DNA of 64,000 nt from assembly GCA_944325785.1 (NCBI GenBank), contig CALVBN010000002.1:124001-188000 (forward strand), given 5' to 3'. Numbering within the stretch: the first letter of the stretch is position 1; each line of letters begins with the position of its first letter. The translations under genes and the position numbers were made by a program. Origin of the DNA: Candidatus Gastranaerophilales bacterium (GTDB lineage Bacteria > Cyanobacteriota > Vampirovibrionia > Gastranaerophilales > Gastranaerophilaceae). Shown one piece after another: positions 9,176-18,866 of this stretch. The notes under the pieces were generated by a model. The model was given only the letters and a program-made list of their open reading frames with translations, did not search any database and was not told where the DNA came from.

Positions 9176-10315
9176 TTACTCCTTATTCACCCTTACTTTA
9201 CCCCTCTTATATTTACCCCTTACATTTACCCCCAATTTTTCTTTTAAAACATCAATCAAGTACGTTATAACAGAGATGGGGATTCCTATAACAAATTGTT
9301 CAAGTTTTTTATATAAGGGTGTTGCCGGGTTGGTTAATTTATAAATATGCTTATAGATTCTAAGCTTTGCATAAGCGAGATTTTTATTTTCCCATAAATC
9401 ATCTTTTGTCGTAATTACATAATCATTATCGCAATATTTTTTATACTCATTTTCATACCTGTGAAAGTGATAGAGTCCAAGATATTGATCACCCGAGAAT
9501 TTTTCATTTTTGCTATATAGATATTTATTGAGATAGATTCCGGATTGTTCAAATTCCAGAATAATGAAATTATTAACCAACGCTTCTCTAAACTTTTCCA
9601 TCAAATCTTCATTAAAATCAGATGCGTCTTCCATATAAATATCATCAAAATTTCTTGCGAAGCAAGAGTATCCAAAATATTGTTCCGGTGCGAATTTGAA
9701 TTTTGCAATTCCGTAAGGATTAAATTTCGCTTTATTTTCTTCCAGAGCGAAATAGTTAGTAAAATTTGGTTCTTCAACTAGTTCCGTATCAAGAAAATAA
9801 GTTTCCAAATCGTTTCTCAATCCGAAGAACCACCAGTCAGAGATATGGAAAGGAATAATAACCGGTTTTTGGGATTTAGTTCCTTTTATATAAAATCTTG
9901 TAAACAATGCATTTGTGATAATTTTTCTTTCAAAAAGTTTATAGTTTTCTGTTCTTTTGGGGAACATGTCGAAGTAATTTAGGAACTTGTCGCTTGTCAG
10001 TATAGCGTCACTGCGCAGTTTCATTGCATATTTACGTGTTGCATGTTTAAGCCCTGCTTTTGTTGTCACGAGCTGGCGATTCATATTGTTGTATACCGGT
10101 TTATGTTTTGGTAAAGTATCTATCAAAACTGCGCCGGGATCATCAGATTGTACCAAAATATCATAATCCAGATTGGCGACATCTTCGCCCTTGTATGTGG
10201 ACAGAATAATTTCAGCATCCGGCAGAACTCCTCGAATACTTTCTATGCATCTGGGAGTTTCTTCTTGACTTACTGAACCTTGTACTATTATGGAGATATA
10301 TTTAGGATTAATCAT
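9176..10315 (-). CDS. WavE-family glycosyltransferase, copy 1
   Basis: This 379-residue protein matches the WavE family, named for a Vibrio LPS core synthesis gene. Family features are the opening ISIIVQGSV, ETPRCIESIR, the AEIILST strand and the NRQLVTTKAGL...AMKLRSDAILT region (about 85-115). A later SDWWFFGL and a FAPEQYF motif are shared by all three WavE proteins here. It likely transfers a sugar to a growing surface glycan at the cytoplasmic membrane. It overlaps the upstream WavE gene by 4 bases, so translation is probably coupled. Confidence 0.75.
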   Translation of the reverse strand: MINPKYISIIVQGSVSQEETPRCIESIRGVLPDAEIILSTYKGEDVANLDYDILVQSDDPGAVLIDTLPKHKPVYNNMNRQLVTTKAGLKHATRKYAMKLRSDAILTSDKFLNYFDMFPKRTENYKLFERKIITNALFTRFYIKGTKSQKPVIIPFHISDWWFFGLRNDLETYFLDTELVEEPNFTNYFALEENKAKFNPYGIAKFKFAPEQYFGYSCFARNFDDIYMEDASDFNEDLMEKFREALVNNFIILEFEQSGIYLNKYLYSKNEKFSGDQYLGLYHFHRYENEYKKYCDNDYVITTKDDLWENKNLAYAKLRIYKHIYKLTNPATPLYKKLEQFVIGIPISVITYLIDVLKEKLGVNVRGKYKRGKVRVNKE

Positions 10316-11346
10316 TTTTTCCTTCCAAGGTTAATTACAACTGCAAAGGCATAGTACAAGACAGAAAATAATTCACTAATCCAAGATTTTATTTTATAAA
10401 AAGGCTGGATAAAAGATTTAAAATGCTGATTTAGTTTATATTTATAATTTTTTTTATATTTTTCCGGTTTGTAATCAGCATAACAATAATGCTGATATTG
10501 TTCTTGGAAATGTTGATAAGTAATTAAACCTTGAATTTTGTCTTTATTTTCAATAGCCCATGAATGTTTTTCTGAGTAAATTCCTGATTGTTCATAATCT
10601 AAGAAAATGAAATTGTTATAAATAATATTATTGGAAAGTTCTATATTTTTAGGATTCCAATCACTCCAGTCCTCAAATTGAATATTTGTATAATGTTTCT
10701 TAACCCAGTTAACACAGAAAAACTGTTCCGGTGCGAATCTCCATAGCATAGAAGAATAAGGCAATCTATTAGGATATTTAAAATCCCAATTGCCTGCTTC
10801 AACCGGTGTTTGCATAGAACAGTCAGTAAAATAATCCTTTAAGTCTTCAGTTAAGCCAAAAAACCAAAAATCTGATGGGTGAAACGGTGTTGGCAGACTG
10901 TTTCCTGTTATATTACAAGAATGTTCTCTTGAATAAATAGAACTGCACAAAACTCTATGCTTAAATATCTTGTATTCTTCATTCTGTTGATTAAACTTAT
11001 CCCAGTATTTAAAAAAATTAGAATTATTAAGCACCAAATCAGAACGAAGTTTCAAACAATATTGACGGCTTGATTTTTGAACTCCACTTTTTGTAGAAAC
11101 AAGCTGTCGATTAAAATTATTAATTGAACTTTTCTTATTGTATAATGCAAAATCATGCTTGAATCCGCCCGGGTCTTTATTTAAAAGCAAAACATCATAG
11201 TCTAATCCTTCTATCTGATTGTTTTCCCAGGTTGAAAGTATTATTTCCGCATCAGGAAGGTGTTTTCTTATGCTTTTTAAACATTTAGGTGTTAGTTTCC
11301 TATCTATTGCCCCTTGGACAACTACCGTAATATCATTAGATTTCAT
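10312..11346 (-). CDS. WavE-family glycosyltransferase, copy 2
   Basis: This 344-residue paralogue of the neighbouring WavE proteins begins ITVVVQGAIDRK, followed by TPKCLKSIRKHLPDAEIILSTWE. It keeps the NRQLVSTKSG and CLKLRSDLVL motifs and the FAPEQFF motif. An in-frame ATG at 11361 exists, but ATG 11346 is chosen because AAAGAGG lies just before it and the N-terminus then aligns with both paralogues (about six residues before the first strand). The start is not certain. It is predicted to act in surface-glycan assembly; donor and acceptor are unknown. Confidence 0.72.
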   Translation of the reverse strand: MKSNDITVVVQGAIDRKLTPKCLKSIRKHLPDAEIILSTWENNQIEGLDYDVLLLNKDPGGFKHDFALYNKKSSINNFNRQLVSTKSGVQKSSRQYCLKLRSDLVLNNSNFFKYWDKFNQQNEEYKIFKHRVLCSSIYSREHSCNITGNSLPTPFHPSDFWFFGLTEDLKDYFTDCSMQTPVEAGNWDFKYPNRLPYSSMLWRFAPEQFFCVNWVKKHYTNIQFEDWSDWNPKNIELSNNIIYNNFIFLDYEQSGIYSEKHSWAIENKDKIQGLITYQHFQEQYQHYCYADYKPEKYKKNYKYKLNQHFKSFIQPFYKIKSWISELFSVLYYAFAVVINLGRKK

Positions 11347-11361
11347 AGTCCTCTTTCTCAT

Positions 11362-12702
11362 TTATGCAAATGCAGACACCAAACCTGCATTAATAGTTTT
11401 AGTCGCTTTTCCTACCTGATAATATTCAAATCCTAATTTGTTTAAATTATTTTCGTCATATTGATTCCTGCCGTCAAAAATTACAGGATTTTTTAATGAA
11501 GATTTTATTAAATCAAAATCAGGATTTCTAAATTCGTTCCATTCGGTTATTAGCAGTAAACAATCCGCATCTTTTAAAACCTCGTATGCAGAGTTGCCAT
11601 ACTCTATTCGGTCACCGAATATCGGCATAGCACAGTCATAGGCTTTAGGATCATACGCTTTAACAGTCGCACCTTTTCCCAATAAGGCATTTATGATAGT
11701 AATTGCAGGTGCTTCTCTCATATCATTTGTTTTCGGTTTAAATGCTAAACCCCAGATAGCAAATGTTTTGCCTGTTAAGTCATTGCCAAAGCGTTTTAAT
11801 ATTTTCTCGACAAATAACTGTCTTTGATTTCGGTTAATTATATCGGCTGACTTAATAAGCTGGCATTCACAATCATTATCATTTGCAGTCTTAATAAGTG
11901 CTTTTACATCTTTAGGGAAGCAGCTTCCGCCGTAGCCTAATCCCGGATATAAAAATTTAGTACCAATTCTTGTATCAGCACACATCCCAATTCTAACTTT
12001 ATTAATATCTGCGCCGACTTTTTCACAAATATTCGCAATTTCATTTATATATGATATTTTTACAGCGAGAAATGAGTTAGAGGCATATTTTACCATTTCC
12101 GCTGATTTTGTATCCATTGTAATAATAGGATTTTGATTCCTTACAAACGGGCTGTATAAATTTTTCATAATTTCTAATGCCTTATCAGAATCAGCACCTA
12201 TAACGACTCTATCCGGTCTTAAAAAGTCTTCTACTGCTGCACCTTGTTTCAGAAATTCAGGATTTGAAACAACATCAAACTCATAATTTGTATAACTTTT
12301 TATGATATTGTGTACTTTTTCTGCGGTTCCAACAGGAACTGTTGATTTGTCTACAATAACTTTATAACCGTTTATTGCCTTACCAATGCTTTCTGCTACC
12401 TGACAAACATATTGAAGGTCAGCAGAACCGTCTTCTCCCTGTGGTGTGCCGACTGCAATAAAACAAACTTGTGATTGTTTGACAGCAGAATCCAAATTAT
12501 CAGAAAATTTTAATCTGTTTTCTTCAACATTCGATTTTATAAGCGGTTCTAACCCAGGCTCATATATAGGAATTATGCCTTGTTGCAGTTTATCCAGTTT
12601 AGTTGTATCTTTATCTACACATATAACATCATTTCCCATTTCTGCAAAACAAGTACCGGCAACTAGTCCGACATATCCTGTTCCTATAACGCATATTTTC
12701 AT
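11362..12702 (-). CDS. ugd: UDP-glucose 6-dehydrogenase
   Basis: It oxidises UDP-glucose to UDP-glucuronate with two NAD+. The 446-residue length fits the family. Seen are the N-terminal dinucleotide motif GTGYVGLVAG (7-16), the central helix region and the catalytic cysteine in GGSCFPKD (about 258-265), then a C-terminal UDP-binding domain. The ATG overlaps the uxs stop by one base (TGATG), so the two are translationally coupled. With Uxs the pair makes UDP-xylose, suggesting xylose or glucuronic acid in the surface glycan. Confidence 0.93.
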   Translation of the reverse strand: MKICVIGTGYVGLVAGTCFAEMGNDVICVDKDTTKLDKLQQGIIPIYEPGLEPLIKSNVEENRLKFSDNLDSAVKQSQVCFIAVGTPQGEDGSADLQYVCQVAESIGKAINGYKVIVDKSTVPVGTAEKVHNIIKSYTNYEFDVVSNPEFLKQGAAVEDFLRPDRVVIGADSDKALEIMKNLYSPFVRNQNPIITMDTKSAEMVKYASNSFLAVKISYINEIANICEKVGADINKVRIGMCADTRIGTKFLYPGLGYGGSCFPKDVKALIKTANDNDCECQLIKSADIINRNQRQLFVEKILKRFGNDLTGKTFAIWGLAFKPKTNDMREAPAITIINALLGKGATVKAYDPKAYDCAMPIFGDRIEYGNSAYEVLKDADCLLLITEWNEFRNPDFDLIKSSLKNPVIFDGRNQYDENNLNKLGFEYYQVGKATKTINAGLVSAFA

Positions 12703-13646
12703 CAGTTATTCTCCTTAATCTTTTTGGCAAAATATTCAATAGTTTTTTGCAGTCCTTCTTTAATATCAACTTGCGGCTGCCAATCTAATTCTTTTTTTGC
12801 AAGTGAAATATCGGGTTTTCTCTGTGTTGGATCGTCACCAGGTAACGGTTTATACACAATTTTTGAATTAGAATTTGTCATCTCTAAAATGAGTTTTGCA
12901 AAATCTAAGATTGTCCGTTCGGATGGATTTCCTAAATTAACAGGCCCGATAAATTTTTGAGGATTATTCATCATTTTTACCATCCCGTCAACTAAATCCG
13001 AAACAAAACAGAACGAACGAGTTTGAGAACCATCGCCATAAATTGTTATATCCTCACCCTTTAAAGCCTGAACAATAAAGTTAGATACAACCCTGCCATC
13101 ATTAGGATCCATATTCGGGCCGTATGTATTAAAAATTCTTACAATTCTTATATCCACATTATTTTGTCTGTGATAATCCATCATCAAGGTTTCTGCACAG
13201 CGTTTTCCCTCGTCATAGCAGCTTCTTATTCCTATCGGATTAACATTTCCCCAATAAGTTTCAACTTGCGGGTGTACTTGAGGATCACCATAAATTTCAC
13301 TGGTTGAAGCTTGTAAAATGGTTGCTTTGCATCGTTTTGCAAGTCCTAACATATTCGTAACACCTAAAACAGAGGTTTTTATTGTTTTGATTGCATTGTA
13401 TTGATAATGCGGAGGACTTGCAGGACAAGCAAGGTTATAAATCTGATCTACTTCGGCAAAATATTCTTTTGTTATATCGTGCCTGACCAATTCAAAATGG
13501 TCATTACATAATAAATGTCTTATATTATCTTTTGAGCCTGTAAAGAAATTATCCAAACAAATGACATCATTTCCCTCGTTTAGTAATCTTTCACACAAAT
13601 GACTTCCTATAAATCCTGCTCCGCCTGTGACCAGTATTCTTTCCAT
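12702..13646 (-). CDS. uxs: UDP-glucuronate decarboxylase (UDP-xylose synthase)
   Basis: This 314-residue short-chain dehydrogenase/reductase-type enzyme has the Rossmann motif [10 protein letters not shown] (8-17) and the active-site Y-x3-K in SCYDEGKR. The uxs-type segments [25 protein letters not shown] and [18 protein letters not shown] are present, which set it apart from plain UDP-galactose epimerases. It converts UDP-glucuronate to UDP-xylose and CO2, directly using the Ugd product. The start overlaps the preceding glycosyltransferase stop (TAATG). The symbol uxs is used generically. Confidence 0.9.
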   Translation of the reverse strand: MERILVTGGAGFIGSHLCERLLNEGNDVICLDNFFTGSKDNIRHLLCNDHFELVRHDITKEYFAEVDQIYNLACPASPPHYQYNAIKTIKTSVLGVTNMLGLAKRCKATILQASTSEIYGDPQVHPQVETYWGNVNPIGIRSCYDEGKRCAETLMMDYHRQNNVDIRIVRIFNTYGPNMDPNDGRVVSNFIVQALKGEDITIYGDGSQTRSFCFVSDLVDGMVKMMNNPQKFIGPVNLGNPSERTILDFAKLILEMTNSNSKIVYKPLPGDDPTQRKPDISLAKKELDWQPQVDIKEGLQKTIEYFAKKIKENN

Positions 13647-14713
13647 TATTTAATCTCCTCTTTTGAGGCTAACAATTTAAAAATACTTAAAACAAAAGAC
13701 AAAAAATAAAAAACAATAGATAACGGCTGTATTAACCAATCTAAAATTGCCTTAAAAGGTTTAAAAAATATGGCAAGATGTTTTTTTAATTTATAAAATT
13801 GTTTAGTCATTTTTTCATATTTACTTCTCTTTAAAAACTTAATAGGAAGTTTAGGTAATACAAAATTCCCATATTTTTTATAATCATTTAGCAATCTATT
13901 ATATCTATAATCTACAGCTGCATTTATTGCATTTTTCAAATCTTTTTGTGATAAAATTTTATAACTTTTATATTTCGCTACTAAATTTTCAATAAAATCC
14001 TTATGTTCCTCAAAATGAGTTAATGCCATTGTAGATGTTATTGAATTTTCGTGTTGTCTCCAACCAACAAGTTGCCCTGTTATATACATAGCTTCATTTC
14101 GTCCTGAAAAATATTCATTTAAAATTAATCTACTAAAAAATTCCCAGTCACATAAAAATTTATAATCTTCTTTCATTCCGCCAATTGAATTATAGACTTC
14201 TTTTCTAAAGGCTAAAGTTGTAGGTAATAAACACCCGGTAAAAATTGCTCCACTTATCCAACAATTAAAAATATTAAATTTTTTTACTTCACAATTTGAA
14301 TAAAACTCAGGTTTTGTTGTAAATTTTACAGCAGAATGATTTAAAAAATAGCATTCAGGATGAGTTTCAAAAGCCTCAATTTCTTTTTCTATACATTCCG
14401 GAGCAATTAAATCATCAGAATGTAATATTCTTAGGTATTTGCCGGTTGCATTTTCCAAGCCCTGATTCGTATTTTTCGCTTGTAATAAATTGGACTTTGT
14501 GAAAATATATTTTATTCTCAAATAGTGATTTTCAGCAGTAGCAGCATCGATAAGTCTTTTAATAGCATTTTGATCTTCAAGTTTATCAGAATCATCAGTT
14601 ACTATTACTTCAAACTCTTTTGATGTTTGCTTTATTAAGCTGGCTAACGTTTCTTTAAACAAGTCTACTCTTCCATGTGTTGGTACGATTACAGACATCT
14701 TTATCTCGTGCAT
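13646..14713 (-). CDS. Family 2 glycosyltransferase
   Basis: This 355-residue GT-A enzyme begins [10 protein letters not shown], with the donor-binding VTDDSD and the metal-binding LHSDD (DxD-like) near residue 95. An acceptor region ([10 protein letters not shown]) follows, and a C-terminal hydrophobic or amphipathic tail (about 305-350) suggests membrane association. Its catalytic domain is closely similar to the C-terminal half of the adjacent 655-residue protein (shared KNTNQGL/INTNQGL and RILHSDD/RILHADD motifs), indicating local duplication. ATG 14713 has AAAGGAG 6 bases upstream. It presumably adds one sugar in the operon's glycan. Confidence 0.85.
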   Translation of the reverse strand: MHEIKMSVIVPTHGRVDLFKETLASLIKQTSKEFEVIVTDDSDKLEDQNAIKRLIDAATAENHYLRIKYIFTKSNLLQAKNTNQGLENATGKYLRILHSDDLIAPECIEKEIEAFETHPECYFLNHSAVKFTTKPEFYSNCEVKKFNIFNCWISGAIFTGCLLPTTLAFRKEVYNSIGGMKEDYKFLCDWEFFSRLILNEYFSGRNEAMYITGQLVGWRQHENSITSTMALTHFEEHKDFIENLVAKYKSYKILSQKDLKNAINAAVDYRYNRLLNDYKKYGNFVLPKLPIKFLKRSKYEKMTKQFYKLKKHLAIFFKPFKAILDWLIQPLSIVFYFLSFVLSIFKLLASKEEIK

Positions 14714-14727
14714 ACTTTTCTCCTTTA

Positions 14728-16695
14728 CTATATTTTTATCAAGTACTTAATAAATCTATTTAATAATAATATTTTGGGTAGCAGCTTTAAATTAGAAAAA
14801 TCATTAATTAGCCTCTTTTTTCTGTATGCATAGGCTGATTGTAAATAGTTAAATATTTTATACGTTGGATAATTATTAGCTTTTAAAACATTCATGGTAA
14901 TCGTAGCAACTTCTTCATATTCTTTATAATTCATTAATTGAGTACTAATTTTATTCGTATTAGATGCAGCATGAATACGATAAAAAATTCTACTTGCAAA
15001 GAAATGAATAAGTTCATAGTTATTGTTTAGGGAATACAATACAAGCCTTGCCCAAAAATCCCAATCACAAGCTCGCTTCAGCTTAGGATTAAACATATCA
15101 ATTTTATTTAATAACGAAGAATTAAATAACAGAGATGATGGTATTGCACAATGAGAATGGAGTGCATTATCAATAATGAATTGAGGAGATAATTTTTCGT
15201 ACGGACCATTACAAGATTTGTCTAAATCTAAACTATCATTATCTTTAAACGGAATAATATCATGATATAAGGCAATGATATTATCATTTTGATTTATTGC
15301 TTCAATTTCATCTGATAGGCATGATGAATGTAAAACATCATCGGCATGGAGAATTCTAACCCACGTACCTTTTATATACTTTAAACCTTGGTTAGTATTT
15401 ATAGATTGTCCCAAATTTTTTTTTGTAAAAATATATTGTACATTTAGCCCTGTATCATTATGAAAATTGAGCAATTCTTTTTTTATTTTATCTCTGTTCT
15501 TAACTTTTGCGGAGTCATCAGAAACTACAATTTCAAAATCTTTAAAAGTTTGATTTTTTAAAGAATCTAGAGTTGCCTTAAAATATTTAAAATTATCATG
15601 GACAGGTATTACAATACTTATTTTTACATCATTATGCGCGAGTTCCTTAATTATAATATCCGATGTTTCTAATTTTTTTAAATATTTAAACAATGGCTTT
15701 AAGAAAAAAAATATATATGGACAAAAATACTTTAATTCTTTTTCAAAAAAAGCTAATCTTTTATTATTTTGACAAGCTAAATGATAAAGTCTTTTATAAC
15801 TTTCTGAAAAATATTTTAATAAGAATAATCTTTGAAAATGAAATATTGGAATTTTAACTTTTCCATTTGCATAATTATTATAAATTTTCAAGAATTCTTT
15901 ATAAGTTATAATATGCCAACTATTACCGCCTTTTCGGCGTGGTTTCAGCGGTTTAATACCAAATTGCCTATTTGATAAAATAATAAGGTTATTAGCATAA
16001 CTTAATAAAGTTTCATTAATGGAATCAGAATTAATATCAAACATATTATCAGTATGAATATTCTTGATATATTTTTTGATAAAATTTATCCATATAAATT
16101 GTTCAGGATTATATCTTGCAATGAGAGGATAATAGTGCTCTTTAACATTCTTATCTTTTCTGTGATATTTAAACCAATTTTCTTCTTCCTCTGTTGGGAA
16201 AGGAATATCCCATAATGCCAGCATATCCTCTAATAGTCCAAAAGAACACCAGTCACTAGGGCACATAGGAGATTCCCAAATGCGCGGATCCCTTGTTAAA
16301 AATGAAGGAATAATAATTCTCTTTTTGAAAAAATGCCATTCTTCGTTATATGAATCAAATTTGTTGAAATATTGTAAAAAATTATCCCCGGTCAATAAAA
16401 TGTCGCTTCGTATCTTTAGTGCATATTTTCTACTGCTGTTTCTGAGTCCTTGAAGTGTGGAAAAAATCTGTCGTTTGACATTATTTATTTCCCAAGGACT
16501 CATTTTAAAACATCCCGGATCCTGATTTAGTAAAAGAATATCAAAATCTAAGCCTTCTGTGTTAGAGCCTTCCCAGGTTGATAGAATTATTTCAGCATTA
16601 GGAAGATGCCTTCTTATACTTGCCAAACATTTAGGGGTATTTTCTTTATCAATAGCGCCTTGAACAACTACTGAAATATCTTTTGAATCAATCAT
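14728..16695 (-). CDS. Bifunctional WavE + GT2 glycosyltransferase
   Basis: This 655-residue protein has two fused catalytic domains. Residues 1-330 are WavE type (ISVVVQGAID, AEIILSTWEG, KIRSDILLT, YNPEQFIW). Residues 355-655 are GT2 type (ISIVIPVHDN, VVSDDS, RILHADD, CDWDFWARL). The two halves resemble the separate WavE and GT2 proteins of the same operon, so the gene looks like a fusion of duplicated neighbours. Two transferases in one chain would add consecutive sugars. ATG 16695 has GGGAGG upstream and directly follows the cupin stop. Confidence 0.82.
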   Translation of the reverse strand: MIDSKDISVVVQGAIDKENTPKCLASIRRHLPNAEIILSTWEGSNTEGLDFDILLLNQDPGCFKMSPWEINNVKRQIFSTLQGLRNSSRKYALKIRSDILLTGDNFLQYFNKFDSYNEEWHFFKKRIIIPSFLTRDPRIWESPMCPSDWCSFGLLEDMLALWDIPFPTEEEENWFKYHRKDKNVKEHYYPLIARYNPEQFIWINFIKKYIKNIHTDNMFDINSDSINETLLSYANNLIILSNRQFGIKPLKPRRKGGNSWHIITYKEFLKIYNNYANGKVKIPIFHFQRLFLLKYFSESYKRLYHLACQNNKRLAFFEKELKYFCPYIFFFLKPLFKYLKKLETSDIIIKELAHNDVKISIVIPVHDNFKYFKATLDSLKNQTFKDFEIVVSDDSAKVKNRDKIKKELLNFHNDTGLNVQYIFTKKNLGQSINTNQGLKYIKGTWVRILHADDVLHSSCLSDEIEAINQNDNIIALYHDIIPFKDNDSLDLDKSCNGPYEKLSPQFIIDNALHSHCAIPSSLLFNSSLLNKIDMFNPKLKRACDWDFWARLVLYSLNNNYELIHFFASRIFYRIHAASNTNKISTQLMNYKEYEEVATITMNVLKANNYPTYKIFNYLQSAYAYRKKRLINDFSNLKLLPKILLLNRFIKYLIKI

Positions 16696-17025
16696 TTATA
16701 CCTCCCCTAAATACTTATCATTATTTGCACCGGGATATTTGACAACTACGTTCTTTGTCCCGTCCTCAAGGCATTCAAAGTCGGTTGCTTCGTTAGGCTC
16801 CATAACCACAATGTCTCCGGCTTTATACTCTATGCCGTTCATTTTTACCCTGCCGCTTATGATCACCGTTATTTCTGTCGCTATTTTGTGGTAGTGTGTT
16901 TCTTCATAATCGCCCTTTTTATAGCTTTTGACGGCTACCTCCACATCATTGGTCTTCAAAAGGGTCGGTTCAAAATTCCCGACAAACCAACCTTTCACCA
17001 TATCTTCCAGTTTAGCAATTTTCAT
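16696..17025 (-). CDS. Small cupin protein
   Basis: This 109-residue single cupin has motif 1 residues ETHYHKIATEITVIISG (about 41-57), with the metal-binding His pair and Glu, and motif 2 ending AGDIVVMEPNEATDF. Single cupins in glycan loci are often sugar-nucleotide epimerases, isomerases or sensors, but this short type could bind any small ligand. It lies between the acyltransferase and the bifunctional glycosyltransferase. The substrate cannot be inferred. Confidence 0.75.
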   Translation of the reverse strand: MKIAKLEDMVKGWFVGNFEPTLLKTNDVEVAVKSYKKGDYEETHYHKIATEITVIISGRVKMNGIEYKAGDIVVMEPNEATDFECLEDGTKNVVVKYPGANNDKYLGEV

Positions 17026-17072
17026 AATTTAGCCTCATTCTATTCCAGTAAAATCCGCTCATAGCAAGGATT

Positions 17073-18116
17073 TTACCCCCCTTTTCTTATAGAGTTTTTG
17101 TATAATTTTCTGCAAGGAACTTCTATAGCATGGTATGCAATTATTCCTAAGATAACTGATACAAGAAGATAAATAAAAATATACAATCCTCCATCTAGCC
17201 CTTGTATCTTAAATAAAAACATACGTGGGATTGTTTGCAAAATGTATATAGAAAAACTATACTTGCTTATAGAATAAAAATTTATTTTGTTTAAAATTTG
17301 TGAAAAATATCCAAGACCATTAACCCAACTAATAATTATAACAGAGAATATTATTAAATAAGACACAATATAATTAATGGCCTTTGTTTTTTCTACACAT
17401 GTCAGGTTAATAATTAAATAAAAAAAGAAAAACAATTCTAAAAATGTAAAAAAGATTTTTTGTTTTGTTGATAAAGTATAGTTAGGCTTATAAAAATTCA
17501 ATCTGATAATTATGCCCAAACCAATTCCCACAAGTCCGCGTAATATCCCAATGTTATATAGATGATAAATATTAACTTTATGAGAAAATGTTAACAATGA
17601 ATTAGATGTAAGAATAATTAATGAAAAATATATAATTAATATAATTGTGAAATTTAATTTTCTTTTATCTTGAATGAAGTTGATTAAACAATAATAAAAA
17701 CACGAAACCCAGAATAATACATATAAAAACCAAGCGTAACCACACAGAGCTTGCTGTTGAGCGAATCCCACGCTTGATAGAAGAAAAAAATCCGGCAAAA
17801 TATTATACAATGGCACATGTGTTTGAAATATATTGATAAAAATAGTTACTGTAAATACCACCGGAAATAACCTTAATATCTTTTTTATTGCAAAATCTTT
17901 AAAAGCTATTTGTGTAATAATAATATTAGGAAGGAAAAACCCTGCAATTATAAAGAAGCATTCTACAAATATAGCAGACATTCTACCATATTTATAAATT
18001 TCAAAATTTTTATCCAACGCATATAGTGAATGAAAAACACAAATCAGAATTACACCAATAATCCTGAGTAATTCTATTGAATTAAGTTTTGAGTCTATTT
18101 TTTGTACCTGTTCCAC
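17073..18116 (-). CDS. Acyltransferase 3 family membrane protein (O-acetyltransferase-like)
   Basis: This 347-residue multi-pass membrane protein has about ten hydrophobic segments. The N-terminal motif SIELLRIIGVILICVFHSLY carries the conserved R and the catalytic-type H of the OafA/NodX/WecH family. Such proteins move acyl groups, commonly acetyl, onto exported sugars at the membrane. In this operon it probably decorates the glycan, which would alter its antigenic form. The gene abuts the nucleotidyltransferase stop at 18117. Confidence 0.82.
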   Translation of the reverse strand: MEQVQKIDSKLNSIELLRIIGVILICVFHSLYALDKNFEIYKYGRMSAIFVECFFIIAGFFLPNIIITQIAFKDFAIKKILRLFPVVFTVTIFINIFQTHVPLYNILPDFFLLSSVGFAQQQALCGYAWFLYVLFWVSCFYYCLINFIQDKRKLNFTIILIIYFSLIILTSNSLLTFSHKVNIYHLYNIGILRGLVGIGLGIIIRLNFYKPNYTLSTKQKIFFTFLELFFFFYLIINLTCVEKTKAINYIVSYLIIFSVIIISWVNGLGYFSQILNKINFYSISKYSFSIYILQTIPRMFLFKIQGLDGGLYIFIYLLVSVILGIIAYHAIEVPCRKLYKNSIRKGG

Positions 18117-18866
18117 TTATATTAATGCTCCCTGTTTTTCTTTTACCCCTTCAATATACTTATCCAAATCCTCGGGCGTTCCTGTACCATGCATTTGGGT
18201 TTTGTCGATAGAATAAATCCCGAACTTTTTACCCTGCTTAATTGCGTAGTTATAAACAGGTGCAACATAAAACTCGTTATTTACACGCTCATTTCTTACA
18301 ATCATATCGATTGCGTTTTCTACAAAATCGCGGCCTTTATTAAAGTAATAAATTCCGACAGTCGCATTCTCTGAAATAACTTCTTTTTCTCTGATTTCAG
18401 TAATCAGTCCGTTTTCATCCAGTTTTGCATAAGACCATTTCTTGTCGTTATCTTCAAAGCAAAGTACAGAACCGTCTAATTGACGATTTTCACTGTCATT
18501 AATGTAATCTTCTATATCCATGTCAACAATCTGGTCAGAATTTGCTATCAAAAGAGGATGGTCATTATTGATTAGGCGATGAGCATGTAAAACAGTGCAA
18601 GCAGCGCCTTCCGTTAATTTATCAATTAAAACAACCTCTGAATAATAATGTTTTGTAATCCAGTTTATAGTTTCACGCTCTTTTTCAAAGTGTTCAGCTC
18701 TTACAAGCAGAATAAACTTTGCATTTGGCATATTCAGATTATCCAGAACATGACAAATCATTGGCTTGCCTAACACATCTATAAACGGTTTCGGTTTATC
18801 GTAACCTGCTTTCGCAAATCTTGAACCTGCTCCTGCCATTGGTATTACTATATTTATCATGTTCAT
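18117..18866 (-). CDS. Sugar-phosphate nucleotidyltransferase-like protein
   Basis: This 249-residue single-domain nucleotidyltransferase has an intact N-terminal loop (VIPMAGAGSRFAKAGYDKPKPF) and LGKPMI, matching the GxGxR...KPK pattern that binds NTP. The downstream ANSDQIVDMDIEDY carries the metal-site aspartates. It would activate a sugar or polyol phosphate as an NDP derivative. The TAG stop of the upstream, weakly similar nucleotidyltransferase directly touches its ATG; AGGAGG lies before the ATG. A role with the HAD phosphatase and GDPD-like protein in making an unusual activated side group is inferred. Confidence 0.8.
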   Translation of the reverse strand: MNMINIVIPMAGAGSRFAKAGYDKPKPFIDVLGKPMICHVLDNLNMPNAKFILLVRAEHFEKERETINWITKHYYSEVVLIDKLTEGAACTVLHAHRLINNDHPLLIANSDQIVDMDIEDYINDSENRQLDGSVLCFEDNDKKWSYAKLDENGLITEIREKEVISENATVGIYYFNKGRDFVENAIDMIVRNERVNNEFYVAPVYNYAIKQGKKFGIYSIDKTQMHGTGTPEDLDKYIEGVKEKQGALI

